The notes under the pieces: model-generated
Told to the model about the DNA's origin: nothing
The model's database searches: none
Seen by the model: the letters and a program-made list of their open reading frames with translations, nothing else
Shown: positions 19,406 through 29,108 of the stretch, one piece after another
How the letters are laid out: the number at the start of each line of letters is the position of its first letter
How positions within the stretch are numbered: position 1 is the first letter of the stretch
DNA from: Catelliglobosispora koreensis DSM 44566
GTDB lineage: Bacteria; Actinomycetota; Actinomycetes; Mycobacteriales; Micromonosporaceae
Reading direction: 5' to 3'
NCBI RefSeq assembly: GCF_000379685.1
Contig: NZ_KB903293.1
Coordinates: 93,774-157,773, forward strand
Length of the DNA: 64,000 bases
Translations under genes and position numbers: made by a program

Positions 19406-20895
19406 GAGTAGACCTCTTCCTGTGCCCGCGTGCGGCGGAACGCGATCGCCGATGTCACCGCGACGATGATGAAGATGAACGTCGACAAGGCCGCCGCGAA
19501 TCCGAGCAGACCGCCGCTGCCTTCGAAGGCGAGACGATAGGTATAGGTGATGAGCAAGTCGGTCTTGCCCACGAGATTGTTGTCGACCGCGTAAGGCCCG
19601 CCGTTGGTGACGAACCGGATCAGGTTGAAGTTGTTGAAGTTAAAGGCGAACGACGAGATCAGCAACGGGGTGAGCGCCACGAGCAGCAGCGGCAGCGTCA
19701 CCCGGCGGAAGCTTTGCCACGCCGAGGCGCCGTCTATTCCGGACGCTTCTGTCAGCTCACGCGGAATCGCTTGCAGCGCACCGGTCGCGACGAGGAACAT
19801 GTAGGGATAGCCGAGCCACAGGTTCACCAGAATGAGCGCGAGACGGGCACTGGCCGGCGTGCCCATCCAGTCGTGGTCGAGCCCGAGCACACGGTTGATG
19901 AGCCCGAAGTCCTTGTTGAACATATCCCGCCACACCAGCATGAGCGCGAAGGCCGGCATCGCATACGGAAGCACGAGCAGCGCCCGGTAGATCTTCGTGC
20001 CTTTCATGCGAGGCGAGTGCAGCGCCAGCGCACAGGACAGGCCCAGGACGAAGGTGACAAAGACAGAGGCGATCGAGAAGACGAAGTTCCAGATCAGCAC
20101 ATTGAAGAAGTGACCGTTGACGTTGGGGTCGGTCAGCGCACGGGCGAAGTTCGACCAGCCGACGTTGACCTGCCAGCCTTGCAAGAGGTTGTTGCCCTGG
20201 GCGTCAACGAAATAGCCGGTCTCGCTGGAGGCTTTCCACTCTTTGCCTTCCCCGCGCACGCAATCGCAGTCGGCGGCATAGGCGCGTGTCTTCTCGAACT
20301 CGATCGCCCGGCTCAGTCCGCTGGACTTGATCGCCCCGCGAGCGGTCGGCACGGCCAGTGCCTGCACTTCAGCGTCGCGGTCTCCGGCCGGCAGGATCTC
20401 GTACCCGGGAGCGGAAAGGATTTTGCCCGTGAGGCTGACTTCAGCACCCTCCACATTGGATAGACCGTCGGCAGTGCCGGCTTGAACGGCCTTCGTTTCC
20501 CGGTCAACGAGCAGGAAGACCAAGTCACCGCCCTTAGCGGCGATCGTGAGCGCATAGTCGGGCGATCCTGGGATCTCCTTGAGCGATTCGCGCTCGATGG
20601 CCGCGACGGCTTCTTCCTTGCTCCCGCGGTGCCCGTCGCCGTAATTGGTGAAGGCGATGCTGAACGTGTACAGCAACGGCACCAGCTGGAAGACGATCAA
20701 AAAGACCGTTCCCGGAACGAGATACTTCGCCGGAACGTGCCGTTTGGACAGATAGAGATAGCAAATCCCCGCCGCCGCGGCGCACAGGATGGCAAGAGCC
20801 ACCCAGGCTTCGGCCTTCAGCAGTGGAGGCACCGCGTAAAGCAGGATGGCCGCGGTGATGCTCAGGGTGGCGACGCGCGACAGCAAGAAAGACAT
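19402..20895 (-). CDS. malF: Maltose/maltodextrin ABC permease MalF with long extracytoplasmic loop
   Basis: 497-aa permease starting at ATG 20895 (MSFLLSRVATL). Two N-terminal helices and the TM3 VPGTVFLIVFQLVPLLYTFS are followed by a 150-residue hydrophilic insert (about residues 95-240) before the next helix. This corresponds to the P2 domain of E. coli MalF, which contacts MalE; many actinobacterial MalF-type permeases are only about 300 aa and lack it. The EAA loop is ELTEASGIDGASAWQSFRRV. The upstream frame to 21024 overlaps the intergenic hairpin and is not counted. It lies 64 bp after malE and overlaps malG. Confidence 0.93.
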   Translation of the reverse strand: MSFLLSRVATLSITAAILLYAVPPLLKAEAWVALAILCAAAAGICYLYLSKRHVPAKYLVPGTVFLIVFQLVPLLYTFSIAFTNYGDGHRGSKEEAVAAIERESLKEIPGSPDYALTIAAKGGDLVFLLVDRETKAVQAGTADGLSNVEGAEVSLTGKILSAPGYEILPAGDRDAEVQALAVPTARGAIKSSGLSRAIEFEKTRAYAADCDCVRGEGKEWKASSETGYFVDAQGNNLLQGWQVNVGWSNFARALTDPNVNGHFFNVLIWNFVFSIASVFVTFVLGLSCALALHSPRMKGTKIYRALLVLPYAMPAFALMLVWRDMFNKDFGLINRVLGLDHDWMGTPASARLALILVNLWLGYPYMFLVATGALQAIPRELTEASGIDGASAWQSFRRVTLPLLLVALTPLLISSFAFNFNNFNLIRFVTNGGPYAVDNNLVGKTDLLITYTYRLAFEGSGGLLGFAAALSTFIFIIVAVTSAIAFRRTRAQEEVYS

Positions 20896-20917
20896 GGCAT
20901 CCCGATCAGTTGAAGAT

Positions 20918-20948
20918 GGCGGCCCCGCCGGCACGTGGCGGGGCCGCC
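20918..20948 (-). terminator. Hairpin between malE and malF
   Basis: Perfect 12-bp inverted repeat (20918-20929 with 20937-20948) and a 7-nt loop, all G/C, in the short gap between the malE stop and malF start. Such hairpins after binding-protein genes usually stabilise the upstream message or attenuate downstream transcription, giving more MalE than MalF/MalG. There is no clear T-run, so full termination is not expected. Confidence 0.65.
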
Positions 20949-20959
20949 TGAGAGGGGTA

Positions 20960-22207
20960 CTACTTCTTGAGCGCGGCCAGAATCGCGGTCTGTGCGGCTG
21001 CGGCAGCCGTCGCCGCGTCCTCACCCTTGACTACCGCGACCTCAGCGTTACCGAATGGGCCCCAGATCGCCGACATCTCGGGGATCGCGGGCATCGGGAA
21101 GCCATCCTTGCCAGCGGCGAGGAACTTCACCAGGTCGGGGTCGGCACCCTTCACGGCGTCGATCGCGGCCGTCAGCGCCGGCGGGCGGGGGTCAGCGTCG
21201 TAGAGCGCCTTGGCGACGTCCTTGTTGGTCACGTAGTTCGCCACGAACTCTTGCGCCAGAGCCTTGCTCTTGGCCTTGGAAGCCACGTAGAACGCTTGCA
21301 CGCCAAGGAAAGGCGTGGCCTTCTTGCCACCGGCGAAGCCAGGAACGGCGCTGATGTCGTACTTCACGCCACCGGTCTTGACGTCCTTGGTCGCCCACGG
21401 GCCGGAGATGAGGAACGGGCACTTCTTGCTCGCGAAGGTCGAGATGGAGTTCTCGTTGCCGATCGAGGTCTTCAGCGCGCCGCTGCCCTTCTCGCCCAGC
21501 TCCTTCAGTTTCGTGAAGGCCTTGACCGAATCGGCCGAGCCCACGGTCACGTTCTTCGGGTCGGGGTCGCCAGAAGCCGTGGTGCCAAACAGCGATCCGC
21601 CTGCGGAGGCGAAGATCGGATAGATGTGGTACGCGTCGCCTGCGGCACCCACCTGCAAACACATGATTTCGGAGACTTTGCCAGCGGTCTTGAGGTCGGT
21701 GCCCGCCTTGACCAGATCCTCGATGGTGGCCGGAGCGGTTGGCACCAGTTCGGTGTTGCGGAACAGGGCGATGTTCTCCATCGCGTAGGGCGCGCCATAC
21801 ACCTGGCCGTTGAAGGTCACCGCCTTGAGAGCGGCTGCTTCAAACGAGCTCTTCTGCGCGGCGGTGAGGTTGACCGGGTCGATGGCGCTGTTTTGCACCA
21901 GGTTGCCGATCCAGTCGTGGGCACCGATCACGATGTCGGGTCCACTGCCCTGCTGGGAACCGGTGACGAAGACCTGCTGCAGGTTCTCAGCGATCTCCTT
22001 GATCTCCACGGTGACGCCGTTTTCCTTGCCGAACTGGTCGGCGAAAGGCTTGAGAGCGGCGGTGCGCTTGGGGTCGGCCCAGATCTCCAGCTTGCCGTTG
22101 CCCTTGTCCTTCGCGGGAGTCGAAGGCGCTGGGTCTCCACCACAGGCAGCTGCGCCAAGCAGCATGCCTAACGCGGCGGTGACACCCAACACGCGGATGG
22201 CGCGCAT
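20960..22207 (-). CDS. malE: Maltose/maltodextrin-binding lipoprotein MalE
   Basis: 415-aa extracellular solute-binding protein family 1 lipoprotein. The signal MRAIRVLGVTAALGMLLG ends in the lipobox GAAAC with Cys22. The mature protein has LEIWADPKRTAALKPFADQF at its start, GPDIVIGAHDWIGNLVQNSA, and VYGAPYAMENIALFRNTELV, the normal order for maltodextrin-binding proteins. It heads the malEFG-GH13 operon and is divergent from the LacI regulator across a 131-bp gap that carries repressor-like words. Confidence 0.93.
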   Translation of the reverse strand: MRAIRVLGVTAALGMLLGAAACGGDPAPSTPAKDKGNGKLEIWADPKRTAALKPFADQFGKENGVTVEIKEIAENLQQVFVTGSQQGSGPDIVIGAHDWIGNLVQNSAIDPVNLTAAQKSSFEAAALKAVTFNGQVYGAPYAMENIALFRNTELVPTAPATIEDLVKAGTDLKTAGKVSEIMCLQVGAAGDAYHIYPIFASAGGSLFGTTASGDPDPKNVTVGSADSVKAFTKLKELGEKGSGALKTSIGNENSISTFASKKCPFLISGPWATKDVKTGGVKYDISAVPGFAGGKKATPFLGVQAFYVASKAKSKALAQEFVANYVTNKDVAKALYDADPRPPALTAAIDAVKGADPDLVKFLAAGKDGFPMPAIPEMSAIWGPFGNAEVAVVKGEDAATAAAAAQTAILAALKK

Positions 22208-22261
22208 GAAAGTCTCCTGTCGTTGGCAATGAAAGTTTGTGGAAGATGGTGCCGAACGTTA

Positions 22262-22292
22262 GCAAGAGATTTCAGAGATTGGAAGAGCTTGC
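22262..22292. promoter_or_regulatory. Putative LacI/MalR operator words in the malE-lacI gap
   Basis: The divergent promoter region contains GCAAGAG (22262-22268) and, 16 bp on, GAGCTTGC (22285-22292). The word GAGCTTGC recurs exactly at 23370-23377 in front of the amylase gene. CTTGCA-type repeats are known in front of alpha-amylase and mal genes of Streptomyces, where MalR (a LacI protein) acts; assignment here is by analogy. Confidence 0.45.
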
Positions 22293-22338
22293 AACCGCTG
22301 GATCACCAAACTCGGTCATCTTCGGTTAACATGCCGCC

Positions 22339-23337
22339 ATGCGAGCGCGATTGTCCGACATTGCCCAGCAGGCCGAGGTCAGCGAGGCCACCGTGTCCCG
22401 CGTGCTAAATGACCGCCCTGGGGTGTCCGCTGAAACCCGGCAAGCGGTGCTCACGGCACTCGATGTGCTGGGCTATGAAAGGCCTGCCCGGTTACGCAAG
22501 CGCAGTGCAGGTCTCGTCGGCCTCGTCGTGCCGGAGCTGGACAACCCGATCTTCCCGGCTTTCGCGCAGATCATCGAAAACTCGCTCGCTCAGCAGGGTT
22601 TCACCCCGGTTCTTTGCACGCAGACGCCCGGTGGCGTCACCGAGGACGAATACGTGGAGATGCTGCTCGACCGGCAGGTCTCCGGGATCGTTTTCGTCTC
22701 TGGGCTACACGCCGACTCCACGAGCGACCCGGAGCGCTACCGCAAGCTGCTCGCCCGGCCACTGCCGATCGTGCTGGTCAACGGCTATGCCGAGGGAATC
22801 GAAGCCCCGTTTATCTCGTGCGATGACCGCACCGCTGGTGATCTCGCCGTGTCGCACCTGGCCGCGCTGGGCCATCGCAAGATCGGCCTGATTACCGGCC
22901 CGGATCGCTACTTCCCGGTCAAACGCAAGATCGAGGGGTACCGCGCGGCGGTCTCCCGCCTTGGCCTCGAAGAGATCATCTCGCTGTCGCTCTTCGGTGT
23001 AGAAGGCGGCGACGCGGCCGCATCACGCCTGCTCGACCGTGGCGTGACCGGGTTCGTCTGCGGCTCTGACCTGATGGCACTGGGCGCCATTCGCGCGGCC
23101 CGGCAACGAGGTCTGCGGGTGCCCGAGGACGTGTCGATCGTGGGTTACGACGACTCGCCGCTGATCGCCTTCACCGACCCTCCACTCACGACGGTGCGCC
23201 AACCGGTCCGGGCGATGGCGGTGGCGGCCGTTCGGGCACTTGTCGACGAGATCAAGGGACATCCCGCTCCCCATTCGGAGTACATCTTCCGCCCGGAACT
23301 CGTCGTGCGCGGCTCCACCGCCGTGCTGAAGTCCTGA
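22339..23337 (+). CDS. LacI-family regulator of maltose/maltodextrin genes
   Basis: 332-aa LacI/GalR repressor. The HTH ARLSDIAQQAEVSEATVSRV is at residues 3-22, followed by the hinge helix LNDRPGVSAETRQAVLTALD. The periplasmic-binding-like core contains GLVVPELDNPIFPAFAQIIE, HRKIGLITGPDRYFPVKRKI and SIVGYDDSPLIAFTDPPLTT. Position between the malE operon and two amylolytic genes makes it the probable MalR of the cluster, repressing all three units without maltodextrin. The effector is inferred. Confidence 0.9.
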   Translation: MRARLSDIAQQAEVSEATVSRVLNDRPGVSAETRQAVLTALDVLGYERPARLRKRSAGLVGLVVPELDNPIFPAFAQIIENSLAQQGFTPVLCTQTPGGVTEDEYVEMLLDRQVSGIVFVSGLHADSTSDPERYRKLLARPLPIVLVNGYAEGIEAPFISCDDRTAGDLAVSHLAALGHRKIGLITGPDRYFPVKRKIEGYRAAVSRLGLEEIISLSLFGVEGGDAAASRLLDRGVTGFVCGSDLMALGAIRAARQRGLRVPEDVSIVGYDDSPLIAFTDPPLTTVRQPVRAMAVAAVRALVDEIKGHPAPHSEYIFRPELVVRGSTAVLKS

Positions 23338-23356
23338 AACTTTCTGAAAACTTCTG

Positions 23357-23377
23357 CTTGACTCTTGCAGAGCTTGC
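23357..23377 (+). promoter_or_regulatory. CTTGC-type direct repeats before the alpha-amylase gene
   Basis: Three related words occur in the 56-bp gap after the LacI gene: CTTGA (23357), CTTGC (23364) and CTTGC (23373), the last two within CTCTTGCAGAGCTTGC. TTGACT at 23358-23363 could also be a -35 hexamer. Overlap of a promoter element with operator words would allow direct repression by the upstream LacI protein. Confidence 0.45.
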
Positions 23378-23393
23378 GGGTGATCCTTCATGG

Positions 23394-24704
23394 GTGCCCC
23401 GGTTGCTCGCTGTTTTCCTCCTTCTGTGCTTGACGGCGTGCTCCAGCACGCCTCCAGCGCCGGGAGAGCGCGATCTGGATCACGGGGTAATCATCCACCT
23501 CTTCCAGTGGCCCTGGGAGTCGGTGGGCCGCGAGTGCGCAACGGTGCTCGGCCCGGCCGGAGTCGCCGCGGTCCAGATCTCCCCACCCCAAGAACACCGC
23601 GCGCTCCCGGGCCATCCTTGGTATGCCGACTATCAGCCGGTCAGCTATCAGCTCACGTCTCGCCGAGGAGAGCGGCAAGCCTTCGCCAGCATGGTGTCTG
23701 AATGTCACGCGGCTGGCGTCAAGGTCTACGCCGATGCTGTCATCAACCACATGGCCGCAGGCATGGGCCAGTCGTTCCCCAAGGTTCCCTACGGCCCAGC
23801 CGACTTTCACTCATGCGGCCGGTCCATTAGCAACTATCAGGACCGCTTCGAGGTGCAGAACTGTCAGCTGGTGGGGCTGGCGGATTTGGCGACGGAGCAG
23901 GAGGCGGTGCAAGCGCGCATCGCGGGATATCTGAACGATCTGCTGGCACTGGGCGTTGACGGTTTCCGCATCGATGCCGCCAAGCACATCGCCGCCGCCG
24001 ACCTGCGAGCGATCCTCGGCAAGCTTACGAAACCGGCTTACCTCTACTCCGAGGTGCTGTTCAGCGCGGCTGAACCGATCAAACCTGAGGAATACCAAGA
24101 CTTTGGGACCACGCTGGAGCCCCGCTATGGCGAGATCCTCGCGCGGCATTTTCGTGGTGACTCGCTGAGCTTGCTGGACGCACGCCTCCAGACGCTGCTG
24201 CCCCAGGCAGTGACCTATGTGGATAGTCACGACACGCAGCGCGGCAGCTCGACGTTGTCCTATAAGGACGAGGCGCAACACACGCTCGCGGTGCAGCTCA
24301 TGCTCGCTCACCCCTACGGCACGCCGCTGGTGATGAGTTCCTTCGCCTTCAACGGTTTCGACGACGGTCCGCCCTCGCTCAGCGACGGAACCACGAAACA
24401 GGTCGTTTGTGGCGAAGGCTGGGTCTGCGAGCATCGCACGGTGCTCAGCATGGTCCGCTTCCGCCAAGCGGTCCAAGGTGCCGAGGTGCAACACCTGTGG
24501 GCCACGGATGCCGCCCTCGGTTTCGCACGTGCGGGCAAAGGCTATTTCGCCGTTAACAGATCGGCAGAGCCCATCAAGCGAACCGTCCAAACCGGACTGA
24601 GCGGAACCTTCAAAGACGTGATCACCGGTCAGACGCACCAGATCTCGGGCGAGCTGATCCTTACTATCCCCGCTACCGGTGCCATCGCACTAATCAAGGA
24701 GTAG
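23394..24704 (+). CDS. Secreted/lipoprotein alpha-amylase (GH13, animal-like type)
   Basis: Extracytoplasmic endo-acting alpha-amylase of 436 aa. The start GTG 23394 gives a compact signal, VPRLLAVFLLLCLTAC, ending in a lipobox-like LTAC, so it may be a lipoprotein rather than freely secreted. Catalytic regions are VYADAVINHMAAG (I), GFRIDAAKHIA (II, Asp nucleophile), YSEVLF (III, Glu) and TYVDSHDTQRG (IV). HLFQWPWESVGRECATVLGP resembles the animal-like actinobacterial amylases. It lacks the C-terminal starch-binding domain found in many secreted relatives. The alpha-glucosidase gene follows by 4 nt, and the products would feed MalEFG. Confidence 0.88.
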   Translation: MPRLLAVFLLLCLTACSSTPPAPGERDLDHGVIIHLFQWPWESVGRECATVLGPAGVAAVQISPPQEHRALPGHPWYADYQPVSYQLTSRRGERQAFASMVSECHAAGVKVYADAVINHMAAGMGQSFPKVPYGPADFHSCGRSISNYQDRFEVQNCQLVGLADLATEQEAVQARIAGYLNDLLALGVDGFRIDAAKHIAAADLRAILGKLTKPAYLYSEVLFSAAEPIKPEEYQDFGTTLEPRYGEILARHFRGDSLSLLDARLQTLLPQAVTYVDSHDTQRGSSTLSYKDEAQHTLAVQLMLAHPYGTPLVMSSFAFNGFDDGPPSLSDGTTKQVVCGEGWVCEHRTVLSMVRFRQAVQGAEVQHLWATDAALGFARAGKGYFAVNRSAEPIKRTVQTGLSGTFKDVITGQTHQISGELILTIPATGAIALIKE

Positions 24705-24708
24705 TTAC

Positions 24709-26163
24709 ATGGACGACTGGTGGCGCAATGCCGTGGTCTATCAGGTTTACCCGCGCAGCTTCGCCGACGGAAACGGCGATGGCACAGGTGATCTGATCGG
24801 CCTGCGGAGCAAGCTTGGATACCTGCATCGCCTCGGCGTCGATGCCATCTGGCTGAGCCCGTTCTTCACCTCGCCGCTAAACGACGGCGGCTACGACGTG
24901 TCTGACTACCGTGACGTCGACCCGCGCTTCGGCAGCCTCACCGACTTCGACATGATGATCAAAGAGGCGCACGGCCTGGGCATTCGCGTGATCGTCGACA
25001 TCGTGCCGAACCACACGTCCAGTGAGCACCCGTGGTTCAAGGCCGGCCTGCGCGACCGGTACATCTTCCGCGATCAGCCCAACGACTGGCAGTCCATCTT
25101 CGGCGGCCCCGCGTGGACACAGGTCGAGGACGGCTCCTGGTACCTGCACCTGTTCGACCCCACACAGCCCGACCTGGACTGGACCAATCCCGTGGTGCGC
25201 GAGGAGTTCCGCGACATTTTGCGGTTCTGGCTCGACCGTGGTGTCGACGGTTTCCGCATCGATGTCGCGCACGGCATGATCAAAGAGGACGGTCTGCCTT
25301 CGATCAATCGTGAGGGCCGTCAAGTCGAGCTGCTCGGCCGGGAACGCTTGCCCTACTTCGACCAGGACGGCGTGCACGAGATCTACCGTGAGTGGCGGCC
25401 CATTTTGGACAGTTACGGCGCGATAGCCGTCGCTGAAGCATGGGTCGAGTCACCGCAACGGCTAGCCCGCTACATCGGCCCAGACGAACTGCACCAGGCC
25501 TTCAACTTCGACTTCATGATGGCCTCGTTCGACGCGGCCTCGTTCCGTGAGGTCATCGACAGTTCCCTGGCGGCGGCCGAGGTCGTTGGCGCGCCGACCA
25601 CCTGGGTGCTGTCCAATCACGACAAGTTCCGGCACGTCACCCGCTACGGCTCCTTGGCCAAGGCACGTGCGGCGACGTTGCTCATGCTGGCTCTACCCGG
25701 AAGTGCCTACCTCTATAACGGCGAGGAGCTAGGCCTGGAAGAAGTCCTTGACCTGCCAGACGAGTTACGCGAAGACCCAGCGTTTCGGCGCACGGGCGAA
25801 AGCCGCGACGGCTGCCGCGTTCCGCTGCCATGGAGTGCCAACGGTCCCGACGCGTGGGTCAATCCGTGGCTGCCGCAGCCCGCGCACTGGGCGTCGATGA
25901 CCGCGCAAGTCCAGGAAGACGATCCGTCGTCAACCCTGAACTTCTATCGCGAAGCCCTGAAACTGCGCAAAGGGCTCGGCGGCGATCTTCACTGGCTCGA
26001 CGCGGAGCCGGGTGTCCTGCGGTTCCGTCGCGGCGGCCACGAGGTGATCATTAATGTCGATGGCGGTCTGGTGCCTTTGGACGGAGAAGTCCTCATTTCA
26101 AGCGCGCCACTGGGGACTGACAGGACGCTCCCGCCCGCCACCGCAGCGTGGCTGGCCCCATAA
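24709..26163 (+). CDS. Alpha-glucosidase / oligo-1,6-glucosidase (GH13)
   Basis: 484-aa cytosolic GH13 exo-enzyme that should release glucose from imported maltose or isomalto-oligosaccharides. Motifs: WWRNAVVYQVYPRSFADGNG at the start, VIVDIVPNHTSSEHPWF (region I), GFRIDVAHGM (region II), VAEAWVESP (region III) and WVLSNHDKFR (region IV). Val after the region II Asp and the QxxxNHT-like Asn suggest an alpha-1,4-preferring rather than alpha-1,6-preferring enzyme, but this is a weak inference. It has no signal peptide and starts 4 nt after the amylase stop, so it is co-transcribed with it. Confidence 0.9.
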   Translation: MDDWWRNAVVYQVYPRSFADGNGDGTGDLIGLRSKLGYLHRLGVDAIWLSPFFTSPLNDGGYDVSDYRDVDPRFGSLTDFDMMIKEAHGLGIRVIVDIVPNHTSSEHPWFKAGLRDRYIFRDQPNDWQSIFGGPAWTQVEDGSWYLHLFDPTQPDLDWTNPVVREEFRDILRFWLDRGVDGFRIDVAHGMIKEDGLPSINREGRQVELLGRERLPYFDQDGVHEIYREWRPILDSYGAIAVAEAWVESPQRLARYIGPDELHQAFNFDFMMASFDAASFREVIDSSLAAAEVVGAPTTWVLSNHDKFRHVTRYGSLAKARAATLLMLALPGSAYLYNGEELGLEEVLDLPDELREDPAFRRTGESRDGCRVPLPWSANGPDAWVNPWLPQPAHWASMTAQVQEDDPSSTLNFYREALKLRKGLGGDLHWLDAEPGVLRFRRGGHEVIINVDGGLVPLDGEVLISSAPLGTDRTLPPATAAWLAP

Positions 26164-26170
26164 TCCATGC

Positions 26171-27100
26171 GTGGTCAAAACGTTCTTCGAGAGCATCGAG
26201 TCCTGGTACGACAAAACCGTCGACTCGACGCGCAAGCGGTCATCGCTTTTTGACCATTTCTGGCGCGCGAAGGAACGCTACAGCGACGTGCTCGGCGGCC
26301 GGCTCTCGGCCGCCATCGCGTACTACGGTTTCTTCGCGGCCTTTGCTTTGGCGGTCGTTGTCTACACCATCGTCATCGATGTCTTCTCGGGTAGCCAAAC
26401 CTTGGCCAAGAGTGTGGATGAGTTCCTGGGCAACTACTTCACCGACTTGACGATCGACGAGCTTAAAGGCCAAGTCAACGTGATGCGCCCGATCGGGCTC
26501 GTGGGCCTAGTGCTGGCGGGCGTCGGGTGGGTGGACGCGTGGCGCTCCTCCCTGCGTGCGATCTGGCGGCTCGACCAGCACCCAGGCAACTTTCTTCTGC
26601 TACGGCTCGTGGATCTCGGTACCCTCATCGTTTTTGGTTTGATGATGACCATCTCGCTCAGCGTCAACAGCGGTTTGGAGGCCTTGTTCAGATATATCGC
26701 CGACGGGAAGACCGGCACCATCCCGTTCCAAAGCGCCACCTACGCCCTCACGTTCGCCGTAAACGTGGTGATTGCGTTTGGCTTGCTGACGCTCCTGCCG
26801 AGGATGCATCTAGGTGTCCGACGGCTGCTGCCAGCGATGGTGGGAATCGCGATTGGACTGACGCTGCTCAACGCTTTGAGCCACTACGTCGTGATGCGCA
26901 GCCAGAATCCGGCCTACGCCATCGTGACCACCACCGTTGGCCTCCTGGTTTACCTCTACGCCTTCAACCAGATCGTCATTTGGGGCACGTCATGGGCGGC
27001 GACTGCCCAAAATGGACGCGTCTTCGATCTCGCCTGGGGACGGCCTCGCGAGCACGACACGTTGGGGGAAGACGAGCTTCCTGAAGGCGACAAGCCATGA
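26171..27100 (+). CDS. YihY/BrkB-family membrane protein
   Basis: 309-aa YihY (formerly RNase BN) family inner-membrane protein with six hydrophobic segments. GTG 26171 lies 7 bp after the glucosidase gene and starts right before FFESIESWYDKTVD. The family segment GGRLSAAIAYYGFFAAFALA is present at residues 48-67, and VYLYAFNQIVIWGTSWAA lies near the end. The function of the family is unsettled; these proteins are not RNases. No link to maltose use is evident beyond position. Confidence 0.88.
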   Translation: MVKTFFESIESWYDKTVDSTRKRSSLFDHFWRAKERYSDVLGGRLSAAIAYYGFFAAFALAVVVYTIVIDVFSGSQTLAKSVDEFLGNYFTDLTIDELKGQVNVMRPIGLVGLVLAGVGWVDAWRSSLRAIWRLDQHPGNFLLLRLVDLGTLIVFGLMMTISLSVNSGLEALFRYIADGKTGTIPFQSATYALTFAVNVVIAFGLLTLLPRMHLGVRRLLPAMVGIAIGLTLLNALSHYVVMRSQNPAYAIVTTTVGLLVYLYAFNQIVIWGTSWAATAQNGRVFDLAWGRPREHDTLGEDELPEGDKP

Positions 27101-27107
27101 TGGTCGG

Positions 27108-27542
27108 ATGGGTGCACTAGTCACAATGGAGCTCGCGGCGGACGCGCCGCAGCACGACCTTCCGTGGATTATCACTTTCGGCCCCCTTGACGAGGACGAA
27201 GACTGGGAGCCGGTGGTCTGCGGCCCGTATGAGCGCCCGCACGCGCTAGCGCTGGCCCAGCACGTGGTCGCCGACGCCGACCTGATGGCTGTCGTCGAAC
27301 CGCTGCTGCCGGCCACGTCGGTGGATCAGATCAAGGAACAGATCGGCACGGCACAGCGTGAGGCGGCTGAAGAAGCCGCGCTGGAGTCCGATGACGCTCT
27401 GGACACCGACTATGACTGGGAAGACCACGAAGGTCACGACCACGATCACGACGATGACCACGGCCCGGCCCACGCGCCGTCAGCCGAGGAAATCAAAGCC
27501 GCGTTCGCGCGGATTTCGGCCCGGCTAACCCAAGGGGTATGA
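27108..27542 (+). CDS. Acidic protein with a His/Asp-rich segment
   Basis: 144-aa soluble, strongly acidic protein of unknown family. The first 75 residues look folded (LPWIITFGPLDEDEDWEPVV, then CGPYERPHALALAQHVV), followed by a charged helix and the low-complexity run DWEDHEGHDHDHDDDHG at about 104-120, which could bind divalent metals. The start ATG 27108 is preferred; ATG 27126 is possible. Its last 18 nt overlap the convergent 2H phosphoesterase gene. Confidence 0.65.
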   Translation: MGALVTMELAADAPQHDLPWIITFGPLDEDEDWEPVVCGPYERPHALALAQHVVADADLMAVVEPLLPATSVDQIKEQIGTAQREAAEEAALESDDALDTDYDWEDHEGHDHDHDDDHGPAHAPSAEEIKAAFARISARLTQGV

Positions 27543-28034
27543 GCGAACTGGCCGCCAGCGGCCGTCGCTTCCGTGCTCGTAGCGGGTGAAGTGGTCCACG
27601 TCGAAGCGGGCCTCGTAATCAGCGAGCCGGCTGAAGATCTCGTCGAGGGCCGGGGCAGGCACGTCATGCGCCACCGTCACGTGCGGGTGATACGGATGCG
27701 CTAGCTCACGCTGGAGCGGTCCATTGCGGACCGCTCCAGCGAGCTTCTCGCATTCGCTGATCCCTATCGCGAGGGAAACGAACACGACCTGGCTCACTGG
27801 ACGGAATGTGCCTGTTCCCTTGAGCAGAATGGAATAGGGCTCGTGACCGCGCGCCACCGTCAGCAGGTGAGCGTCAAGTTCGGCGTCGGAGTGCGAGCAC
27901 ACCGTCGGCCCTAGCAAGGTGATGTGCGACGGGATCAAGGGACCGGCGGGATCACCGGTGGACGCACGGAAGGCGTCGAGTTCCGCACCCCAGGGCTGTG
28001 GGATGCCGATGGCGACACCGATCGTGCGTTCCAC
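27525..28034 (-). CDS. 2'-5' RNA ligase-like (2H phosphoesterase) protein
   Basis: 169-aa protein of the 2H phosphoesterase superfamily. The two catalytic HxT motifs are PSHITLLGPT and HPHVTVAHD, about 85 residues apart, and the intervening STGTFRPVSQVVFVSL-like strand layout fits. Members act on cyclic or 2'-5' phosphodiesters of RNA or nucleotides; the actual substrate is unknown. It lies 11 bp downstream of trpS on the same strand. Confidence 0.85.
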   Translation of the reverse strand: MERTIGVAIGIPQPWGAELDAFRASTGDPAGPLIPSHITLLGPTVCSHSDAELDAHLLTVARGHEPYSILLKGTGTFRPVSQVVFVSLAIGISECEKLAGAVRNGPLQRELAHPYHPHVTVAHDVPAPALDEIFSRLADYEARFDVDHFTRYEHGSDGRWRPVRSYPLG

Positions 28035-28045
28035 AGAAGGCTCCT

Positions 28046-29098
<1,053 letters not shown>

Positions 29099-29108
29099 TC
29101 ACTAAGAC

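Noticed and set aside
20846-22171. Plus-strand frame of 441 codons
   Set aside because: Antisense to malE, which has a signal peptide and clear binding-protein motifs; the product looks like a shadow (Gly/Arg/Leu/His repeats).
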